In this document: positions 14,178 to 19,234 of the stretch, piece by piece
Position numbering within the stretch: the stretch's first letter is position 1
How the letters are laid out: each line of letters starts with the position of its first letter
Source: SFLA01 sp045533895
GTDB lineage: Bacteria > Bacillota > Clostridia > Oscillospirales > CAG-382
DNA: 19,234 nucleotides
Direction of reading: 5' to 3'
Assembly (NCBI GenBank): GCA_045533895.1
Contig: JAZSIT010000134.1
Coordinates: forward strand, 1 to 19,234
The notes under the pieces: generated by a model
What the model saw: only the letters and a program-made list of their open reading frames with translations
What the model was told of the DNA's origin: nothing
The model's database searches: none
Translations under genes and position numbers: made by a program

Positions 14178-15521
14178 TTAGTTGAGGGTGTTCACGCAGG
14201 TTTTGAAGATGTTTCCGCGTTCCTCAAAGTTTCTGAACATATCAAAGCTGGCAGCGGCAGGGGAGAGAAGCACACAATCTCCATCCTGTGCCACAGAGTA
14301 CGCCTTGTTTACTGCGTCCTTCATACTGTCTGCACGCAGTATTTGTCCTTCATATCCGCAGTTTTCAAGCACAGTATTTATCTTTTCGGCGGTAGCTCCC
14401 ATCAGCACACAGGATTTTACTTTCTCAGCAAAAAGGGGACCTAACGGCTCAAGGGGAATGTTTTTATCGTATCCGCCGCAGATAACTATAACCTTCTGCT
14501 TAAAAGCGTTGCATGCAGCGGCAGTACGGGTAGGACTGGAATCAATGGATGAATTGTAAAATCTAATTCCGTTATGCGTCCTTACCAGCTCGCATCGGTG
14601 CTCCACGCCGCCGAAAGCAGTCGCCACGCTTTTTACAGTGTCTGCGCCGACAATATCAATGGTGGCGGCTATGGCACAGCAATAATTATAGCGGTTGTGC
14701 ACGCCGGGAAGAATAATATCCTCGTCGCATAAAACCTTGTTTCCGTTATAATATACGGCGCTTCCGTCAAAACACACGCCCTTTTCCAAAACTTTCTCGC
14801 AGGAAATGGGGTAGATCTCACGTTCATCGGCAATAGAAGCTGTGTAAGCGTTATCTATGTTGGTAATTATCTTTGTGTTTTTGTTAAAGCGGTAGATGTT
14901 CTTTTTGGAATTAAAATATTCTTCCATTCCCGTGTGCCAATCCAGATGGTTGGGGGAAAGATTGGTTATTACGGCGATATCCGGAGAAAAACTCATCTTC
15001 ATAAGCTGGAAGCTGGAGCATTCCATAACAACATAATCTTCGGGAGATATTTCATCAAGACTCTGAAAAAGATTTTTTCCTATATTGCCTCCCAGCCATA
15101 CTTTTTTGTTTCCGGCTTCAAGAAGCTTTGCGATAAGGGTGGTGGTAGTGGTCTTTCCGTCACTGCCCGTAACCGCAAAGGTCTTGCAAGGGCACATCTT
15201 AAGGAATTCGTTGAGCTCGGTGGTAACTACGGTACCGTTTCTTTTTGCCTCAAGTATTTCAGGCTTATCATCACGCACCGCAGGTGCTAAAAAGAGTAAA
15301 TCTTCTTTTATATTGTCAAGGTAATTATCGCCGGTAATATAGTTAACGTTGAGTCCTTGAAGTTTTTCTATTCCGTAAATCTTATCGGGAGATTTCATAT
15401 CACGCACCGTAACAGATGCGCCATAGCGGCAAAACATTTGGATAATGGGGATATTACTGATACCTACACCCACAAAGCCAACACGCTTTCCGGTGTAGGC
15501 AGATATATATTCTTTAAGCAT
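14178..15521 (-). CDS. murD: UDP-N-acetylmuramoylalanine--D-glutamate ligase (MurD)
   Basis: The 447-aa cytosolic ligase adds D-glutamate to UDP-MurNAc-L-Ala with ATP, in peptidoglycan precursor synthesis. The N-terminal Rossmann part has GKRVGFVGVGISN (11-23). The ATP loop is GSDGKTTTTT (119-128), with Ser-Asp in place of the more common Thr-Asn. ECSSFQL (167-173), NLSPNHLDWH (187-196), a Lys in SKKNIY near 206-207 (site of the carbamylated lysine), GVEHRCE, SSIDSSPTRT and LLSPAAASFDMF complete the Mur ligase signature. Length is normal. It is the first gene of the operon, transcribed from its own TATAAT promoter, with AGGGTGAG as ribosome site. Isolation from a larger mur/fts cluster is common in Clostridia. 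Confidence 0.96.
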   Translation of the reverse strand: MLKEYISAYTGKRVGFVGVGISNIPIIQMFCRYGASVTVRDMKSPDKIYGIEKLQGLNVNYITGDNYLDNIKEDLLFLAPAVRDDKPEILEAKRNGTVVTTELNEFLKMCPCKTFAVTGSDGKTTTTTLIAKLLEAGNKKVWLGGNIGKNLFQSLDEISPEDYVVMECSSFQLMKMSFSPDIAVITNLSPNHLDWHTGMEEYFNSKKNIYRFNKNTKIITNIDNAYTASIADEREIYPISCEKVLEKGVCFDGSAVYYNGNKVLCDEDIILPGVHNRYNYCCAIAATIDIVGADTVKSVATAFGGVEHRCELVRTHNGIRFYNSSIDSSPTRTAAACNAFKQKVIVICGGYDKNIPLEPLGPLFAEKVKSCVLMGATAEKINTVLENCGYEGQILRADSMKDAVNKAYSVAQDGDCVLLSPAAASFDMFRNFEERGNIFKTCVNTLN

Positions 15522-15548
15522 AATAACATCTCACCCTTTCTTTTCTAT

Positions 15549-15577
15549 ATTATAATATATCATAAAATTTATTTCAA
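15549..15577 (-). promoter_or_regulatory. murD operon promoter
   Basis: On the minus strand, TTGAAA (15572-15577) and TATAAT (15549-15554) are separated by 17 nt. Transcription would start about 20 nt before the murD ATG. It is back to back with the rnpB promoter, with only 4 nt between the two -35 boxes. Confidence 0.75.
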
Positions 15578-15581
15578 CCGT

Positions 15582-15610
15582 TTGACAAATATATTTTAAT
15601 ATGATATTAT
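15582..15610 (+). promoter_or_regulatory. rnpB promoter
   Basis: TTGACA (15582-15587) and TATTAT (15605-15610) have a 17-nt spacer. The expected start, 6-7 nt after the -10, falls at the first base of the RNase P P1 helix, which supports both calls. Confidence 0.85.
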
Positions 15611-15615
15611 TGTTT

Positions 15616-15960
15616 GCAACCGTTTTGAACAATCGCGCGGTAATATGCCGTAAGGTTTTACGTTGAAAAAAGTCCGGGCTTCACAGAGCAGGATAACGGA
15701 TAACATCCGCCGAAGGCGACTTCCGGGCCAGTGCAACAGAAATAAACCGCCTGAAGAATTTTCAGGTAAGGATGGAAAGGCGAGGTAAGAGCTCACCGGT
15801 GTGTCGGAGACGGCACAGCCCTGTAAACCCTATCCGAAGCAACACCCCACCGGGCGTTAATGCTTGCTCGGCAGCCCATGGGGTGGCAAGAGGTGTGGGG
15901 CAACTCACATCCCAGATAGATGATTGTTCACGACAGAACCCGGCTTACAGAAGCGGTTGC
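15616..15960 (+). ncRNA. rnpB: RNase P RNA (bacterial type A)
   Basis: This is the catalytic RNA that trims the 5' leader of tRNA precursors, acting with the RnpA protein. Ends are set by a perfect 7-bp P1 helix: GCAACCG at 15616-15622 and CGGTTGC at 15954-15960. Conserved elements appear in order: ACAGAGCAGGATAACGG (about 15683-15699), CAGTGCAACAGAAATAAACC (about 15730-15749), GGAAAGGCGAGGTAAGAGCT (about 15775-15794), GTAAACCC (15824-15831) and ACAGAACCCGGCTTAC near 15933-15948. The architecture looks like type A. The RNA is about 345 nt, within the usual range, and has its own promoter and terminator. Confidence 0.95.
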
Positions 15961-15985
15961 GGCACGCAGAATGCGTGCCTTTTTT
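15961..15985 (+). terminator. rnpB intrinsic terminator
   Basis: GGCACGCA-GAA-TGCGTGCC forms an 8-bp GC-rich stem directly after the RNase P RNA, followed by six Ts and a further T-rich stretch. Confidence 0.92.
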
Positions 15986-16008
15986 ATTTTTTATTAAAAA
16001 GAAATTTG

Positions 16009-16037
16009 TTGACAACGGGGCAGTTATAGGCTATAAT
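16009..16037 (+). promoter_or_regulatory. Consensus promoter of the prfB operon
   Basis: TTGACA (16009-16014) and TATAAT (16032-16037) match the housekeeping sigma consensus perfectly, with a 17-nt spacer. The start would be near 16044, giving a leader of about 170 nt before prfB, so expression should be high unless limited by the leader. Confidence 0.9.
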
Positions 16038-16043
16038 AATAAC

Positions 16044-16216
16044 AGGAACACTTGCTTCATAAGTGTTCGTGCTCCGCACCACCGCACTACCGTGCGGTTG
16101 CTAAATTGTATCGCTTCACAAAAATGCCATTGCGAGCAAGCATTTTTGCTCGCGGTATAATATTCGGCAAGAACACTTGCTTTATTATTTATATAAATAC
16201 TTAAGAGGTTATTTAA
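16044..16216 (+). promoter_or_regulatory. Structured prfB leader with competing hairpins
   Basis: The leader contains hairpin 1 (GAACACTT 16046-16053 with AAGTGTTC 16061-16068), hairpin 2 (ACCGCAC 16081-16087 with GTGCGGT 16092-16098) and two mutually exclusive hairpins. These are CAAAAATGC (16119-16127) with 16140-16148, and GCGAGCAA (16132-16139) with 16146-16153. A second copy of GAACACTTGCTT (16171-16182) can compete for 16061-16068. A second TATAAT (16156-16161) has no good -35. This may be a regulatory leader, or simply a dispersed palindromic repeat, as the CATTGCGAGCAAGCATT-like core resembles such repeats. The prfB ribosome site AGAGG is at 16204-16208. Confidence 0.45.
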
Positions 16217-17326
16217 GTGCTTATACAGCTTGAACAATCAAAGCAATCCATTCGCGAGCTTGAGGCAGGTATCAAAGAACTTGGCGCTTCTATTAAGGTT
16301 GATGACCTAAAGATAGAGGTCGCAGGTCTGGAAGAGCAGGTTAACGCTCCCGATTTTTGGTCAAATGCAGAAAATTCGCAGAAGGTTCTCCGCTTAATGA
16401 AACAGCGCAAGGGTCTTTTGGATAAATATCTCTCACTTGTCAATTCTTTTGATAATGTGTCACAGCTTGTCGATATGGCTATCGAGGAAGAGGACGCAGA
16501 CATGGCAGAGGAGATTCTTTCTGAACTTGCAACTGTTTCCGAAGAATATGAGAGACAGAAAATAGATATCCTTCTTTCCGGCGAGTACGACGGCAACAAC
16601 GCGATCCTTTCCATCCATCCCGGCGCAGGCGGAACAGAAGCGCAAGATTGGGCAGAAATGCTTTACCGTATGTATTGCCGCTATGGCGAGCGTAAGCGCT
16701 TTAAGGTGAAGGTTTTGGATTATCTTGACGGAGACGAAGCGGGAATAAAAAGTGTTTCTATCCTCGTTTCCGGTGAAAATGCCTATGGATATCTTAAAAG
16801 CGAATCCGGCGTGCACCGTTTGGTAAGAGTTTCTCCCTTTGATTCTTCGGGAAGACGCCATACATCCTTCGCATCTGTAGAAGTAATGCCCGAGTTTAAT
16901 GATGAAATTAAGATCGAGATAAACGAAGCGGATCTTAAAATCGATACACACCGCGCATCGGGTGCTGGAGGTCAGCACGTTAATAAGACCGATTCCGCTA
17001 TCCGTATCACACATATTCCCACAGGTATCGTGGTGGGATGTCAGACAGAGCGAAGCCAGATACAAAACCGTGAGACTGCAATGCGTATGCTCAAGAGTAA
17101 GCTTCTTGAGATAAAAGAACGCGAGCATCTTGAAAAGATAGACGATATCGTGGGCACCAAGATGAATATCGAATGGGGCTCTCAGATACGGTCGTACGTA
17201 TTTATGCCTTATACTCTTGTAAAGGACAACCGCACCGGTTGCGAGACCGGTAACATTTCCGCCGTTATGGACGGGGAAATAGATGAATTTATCAACGCAT
17301 ATTTGAAATATAAATGCCAACAATAA
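16217..17326 (+). CDS. prfB: Peptide chain release factor 2 (RF2)
   Basis: The 369-aa protein recognises UGA and UAA stop codons and triggers peptide release on the ribosome. The stop-reading tripeptide SPF is at 206-208 (VRVSPFDSSGRRH) and the catalytic GGQ at 251-253 (HRASGAGGQHVNK). Start is GTG with AGAGG 8 nt upstream. Most bacteria encode prfB in two frames joined by a +1 shift at an early CTTTGA. Here the region around codons 23-33 (GASIKVDDLKI) reads through in one frame with no stop, so the autoregulatory frameshift is absent. The length equals the full-length family. It is first in a two-gene operon with the small membrane protein. Confidence 0.96.
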   Translation: MLIQLEQSKQSIRELEAGIKELGASIKVDDLKIEVAGLEEQVNAPDFWSNAENSQKVLRLMKQRKGLLDKYLSLVNSFDNVSQLVDMAIEEEDADMAEEILSELATVSEEYERQKIDILLSGEYDGNNAILSIHPGAGGTEAQDWAEMLYRMYCRYGERKRFKVKVLDYLDGDEAGIKSVSILVSGENAYGYLKSESGVHRLVRVSPFDSSGRRHTSFASVEVMPEFNDEIKIEINEADLKIDTHRASGAGGQHVNKTDSAIRITHIPTGIVVGCQTERSQIQNRETAMRMLKSKLLEIKEREHLEKIDDIVGTKMNIEWGSQIRSYVFMPYTLVKDNRTGCETGNISAVMDGEIDEFINAYLKYKCQQ

Positions 17327-17350
17327 CCATATAAAACGGAGGGTAAAAAT

Positions 17351-17659
17351 ATGAAAAACAAAAAACAGGTATTCGGAATTGCGTTTGTCGCTCAGGCTGT
17401 AACTTGTCTGGTGCTCAGCATAATTCTTTGGAACAAGAATAAGGTTCTTGCAAGAACTTTCGCAGTTGTTTCCGCTTTGGGCGGCGTAGCCGGAACTTAT
17501 TTCCTGCTTTCCGACAGAGTTCAGAAGAAGCTGGCAAGCTGCTTCAGCGATTCTGACGAGGCAGACGATGACTTCGAAGATTTTGATGTATGCGAAGATG
17601 ATATTCTCTGCACCTTTGAAGGCGAAGAAGACGACATGGAGCCTATGCCCGTCGTTTAA
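17351..17659 (+). CDS. Small membrane protein with acidic C-terminal tail
   Basis: The 102-aa protein has a basic start (MKNKKQ), two hydrophobic segments (about 8-26 and 34-53) separated by a basic loop (WNKNKV), then a strongly acidic tail (about 67-97, many Asp/Glu such as DEADDDFEDFD). No family is recognised. The topology by the positive-inside rule is a hairpin with a short loop, or with the tail cytosolic. It lies 24 nt after prfB with a GGAGG ribosome site and before a hairpin terminator, so the two are cotranscribed. The acidic tail could bind cations or basic proteins; this is inference only. Confidence 0.8.
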   Translation: MKNKKQVFGIAFVAQAVTCLVLSIILWNKNKVLARTFAVVSALGGVAGTYFLLSDRVQKKLASCFSDSDEADDDFEDFDVCEDDILCTFEGEEDDMEPMPVV

Positions 17660-17687
17660 TCCGGTAAAAGTAATTTAAGTATATTTG

Positions 17688-17720
17688 GGCGGACAGAATT
17701 ACTGTCCGCCATTTACTTTC
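17688..17720 (+). terminator. Terminator of the prfB operon
   Basis: GGCGGACAG (17688-17696) pairs perfectly with CTGTCCGCC (17702-17710) across a 5-nt loop. It is followed by a T-rich but interrupted tract (ATTTACTTTC). It lies about 30 nt after the small membrane protein stop. Confidence 0.75.
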
Positions 17721-17764
17721 TCATAAAATCACGCAACGATTGGATTTTTTCACGTTATTGCTGA

Positions 17765-17793
17765 TTGCCGAAACTGCAATTTCACATTATAAT
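17765..17793 (+). promoter_or_regulatory. Promoter of the ABC-2 transporter operon
   Basis: TTGCCG (17765-17770) and TATAAT (17788-17793) are separated by 17 nt. Transcription would start near 17800, about 30 nt before the ATG at 17830. This rules out the upstream in-frame TTG at 17740 as the translation start. Confidence 0.75.
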
Positions 17794-17829
17794 GTATGGT
17801 GGTTAATTCATTACAAAGGGGATGGGATA

Positions 17830-18804
17830 ATGATAAGACTAAATAATATTTCAAAAACTTTCAAAGTTGCCGGGCGAGATAGCGGTTTCGGTCAAGCCGT
17901 TAAATCACTCTTCAAAAAAGAGTATACATATATCGAGGCGTTAAAAGACGTTTCTTTTACGATCGGCGACGGTGAAATGGTTGGGTACATAGGACCCAAC
18001 GGCGCGGGGAAGTCGTCTACCATAAAAATAATGAGCGGTATTTTGACACCTGACAAGGGAGAGTGTGTAATCAACGGACGTATACCTTGGAAAGAGCGTG
18101 TAAAGCACGTAAAAGATATAGGCGTTGTGTTTGGACAGCGTTCCCAATTATGGTGGGATGTTCCGGTTGTGGATAGTTTTGAGCTTATCCGTGATATATA
18201 CGGTGTTGAAAAGCAGCAATACGTTAAAAACATAGCCGCTTTGACCGAAATGCTGGATATTGGAGATATTGTCAGAACGCCTGCAAGACAGCTTTCTTTG
18301 GGTCAGAGAATGCGTTGCGAAATTGCGGCTTCGCTTGTTCACGACCCGAAAATTCTTTTTCTTGATGAGCCTACTATAGGACTTGATGCGGTTTCAAAAA
18401 TTGCAGTACGCGATTTCATTAAAACCTTAAACAAGGAAAAGAAAACAACGGTTATCCTTACCACCCACGATATGCAGGATATAGAAGCGCTCACCGAAAG
18501 GATTCTGCTTATTGGCAAAGGACGAATTCTTCTTGACGGGTCTCTTAACGAGTTGAAAAGCAGAAACTCTTCACACAAGACAGTAACAGTTGATTATGTA
18601 GGTAACAGATTGCCCGAAATCAATAATGCTGTTTTGGTAAAGGATCTGAACGGTCATGGTGAATTGGTTATTGATACCGACAATATCTCTGTTTCCGAAG
18701 TAATCACGGAGATTTCGAAATCAGTGGAGATTAAAGATATTTCCGTGTCGGGAGATACTATCGATCAGACTGTTGTTTCTCTGTATAAGGAATTTGAGAT
18801 ATGA
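17830..18804 (+). CDS. ABC-2 type transporter ATP-binding protein (COG4586-like)
   Basis: I choose the ATG at 17830 (324 aa). AAAGGGGATGGGATA precedes it, and the promoter -10 lies within the extra N-terminal extension of the longer reading. The protein has Walker A GPNGAGKS (55-62), Q-loop Gln103, signature LSLGQ (155-159), Walker B ILFLDE (175-180) and H-loop His213. The segment GQRSQLWWDVPVVDSFELI (102-120) is typical of the uncharacterised ATPases that pair with two ABC-2 permeases (COG4586 with COG4587 and COG3694). It is cytosolic and powers export of an unknown substrate. A C-terminal domain of about 90 residues follows the ATPase. Its TGA overlaps the permease ATG (ATGA). Confidence 0.92.
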   Translation: MIRLNNISKTFKVAGRDSGFGQAVKSLFKKEYTYIEALKDVSFTIGDGEMVGYIGPNGAGKSSTIKIMSGILTPDKGECVINGRIPWKERVKHVKDIGVVFGQRSQLWWDVPVVDSFELIRDIYGVEKQQYVKNIAALTEMLDIGDIVRTPARQLSLGQRMRCEIAASLVHDPKILFLDEPTIGLDAVSKIAVRDFIKTLNKEKKTTVILTTHDMQDIEALTERILLIGKGRILLDGSLNELKSRNSSHKTVTVDYVGNRLPEINNAVLVKDLNGHGELVIDTDNISVSEVITEISKSVEIKDISVSGDTIDQTVVSLYKEFEI

Positions 18805-19234
18805 AAAAGTATTTATCGTTTTTCAGAATCCGTTTTATTGCTGGTTTGCAATACAGAGCGGCGGCTTGGGCGGGTATCGCCACGCAATTTGCCTGGGGCG
18901 GTATGAATATACTTATGTTCCGCGCGTTCTATGAAAACGGCAGTAACGTTTTCCCCATGCCGTTTGATTCGCTTTCAAGTTATATTTGGCTTCAGCAGGC
19001 GTTTCTTGCTATATTTATGGCTTGGTTTTTCGATAGCGATATATTTGACAGTATAGTTACAGGTAATATTGCCTATGAACTGTGCCGTCCTTGCGACATA
19101 TATAATATGTGGTTTACCAAAAATGTTGCCATTCGTGTATCAAGAGCGGTGCTGCGTTGCTTACCGATACTTATATTCGCTTTTCTTTTGCCGTATCCTT
19201 ATGGTATCAGCATGCCCGTAAGCCTTATTTCCTT
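18801..19234 (+). CDS. ABC-2 type permease (COG4587-like), cut by the window end
   Basis: The frame opens at ATG 18801, overlapping the ATPase stop (ATGA), and stays open to the window edge for 144 codons. The translation has a basic start (MKKYLSFFRIRF), an amphipathic segment, and hydrophobic helices around residues 20-42, 64-86 and 125-140. The CRPCDIYNMWF and ITGNIAYELxRP-type wording (here VTGNIAYELCRP) is typical of ABC-2 permeases that pair with this ATPase class. The C-terminal half is outside the window; a second permease gene is expected next. Confidence 0.88.
   Translation, partial: MKKYLSFFRIRFIAGLQYRAAAWAGIATQFAWGGMNILMFRAFYENGSNVFPMPFDSLSSYIWLQQAFLAIFMAWFFDSDIFDSIVTGNIAYELCRPCDIYNMWFTKNVAIRVSRAVLRCLPILIFAFLLPYPYGISMPVSLIS

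Noticed and set aside
15596..16160. Several open frames across rnpB and the following intergenic region
   Set aside because: They overlap conserved RNase P RNA elements or hairpins of the prfB leader and have no ribosome sites.
16031..16237. A minus-strand 68-codon frame across the prfB leader
   Set aside because: It runs through palindromic leader hairpins and into prfB, and has no ribosome site or family resemblance.
16460..17323. A 287-codon minus-strand frame opposite prfB
   Set aside because: It is a shadow of the prfB coding sequence; the RF2 motifs are on the plus strand.
17740..17829. N-terminal extension of the ABC ATPase from an upstream TTG
   Set aside because: The promoter -10 (17788-17793) lies inside the extension, and a good ribosome site precedes the ATG at 17830.
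1..19234. CRISPR arrays, tRNA genes, insertion sequences or integrase genes
   Set aside because: I found no regularly spaced repeats, no tRNA-like folding or CCA ends, and no transposase or recombinase motifs.

Overview
The window looks like a chromosomal segment of a low-to-mid-GC, Gram-positive-type anaerobe of the class Clostridia, most likely a gut Oscillospiraceae/Ruminococcaceae-type bacterium. The inference rests on strong AGGAGG-type ribosome sites, near-consensus TTGACA/TATAAT promoters, a type A RNase P RNA, tandem M42 aminopeptidases next to an 'aluminium resistance'-type PLP enzyme, and a PknB-like kinase/PP2C pair. I cannot assign a genus from sequence alone.

Layout. (1) 1-736, minus strand: a 35-aa ORF overlapping a DUF6809-like gene by ATGA, behind a long leader containing dyads. 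This resembles small accessory gene pairs of clostridial mobile elements. (2) 737-2659, minus: a secreted protein with a ricin-type lectin domain and a C-terminal CHAP amidase/peptidase domain. Its promoter and ribosome site sit in the two arms of a perfect 18-bp inverted repeat. (3) 2756-9336, minus: a tight operon of PP2C phosphatase, one-TM Ser/Thr kinase with TPR-like extracellular repeats, a double-FHA ABC exporter fusion, and a 430-aa protein I do not recognise. (4) 9337-9877: two stacked promoters for that operon, one with a palindrome exactly filling its -35/-10 spacer, a SLOG-like gene remnant, and a strong terminator. (5) 9878-15521, minus: murD, three consecutive M42 aminopeptidase paralogs and a methionine gamma-lyase/aluminium-resistance family protein, in one operon with overlapping or near-abutting genes. 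(6) 15549-15985: back-to-back promoters, rnpB (RNase P RNA) and its terminator. (7) 16009-17720, plus: consensus promoter, structured leader, prfB (RF2) without the usual programmed frameshift, and a small acidic membrane protein. (8) 17765-19234, plus: an ABC-2 type transporter, ATPase plus a permease cut off by the window end.

How the parts may work together. The left half reads as a phospho-signalling module. The kinase senses something outside the cell through its ectodomain, and PP2C opposes it. The double-FHA ABC protein is the natural phosphothreonine-reading effector, by analogy with the FHA-ABC exporter Rv1747 and kinase PknF of Mycobacterium tuberculosis. The neighbouring secreted lectin-CHAP protein could be a wall-directed output. 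The kinase carries two TTAVR motifs just before its membrane segment that fit the pThr-x-x-Val preference of FHA domains. The right half is housekeeping: peptidoglycan precursor synthesis, peptide turnover, RNase P and translation termination. The best candidate for an undescribed system is the kinase/phosphatase/FHA-ABC/430-aa/CHAP cluster.
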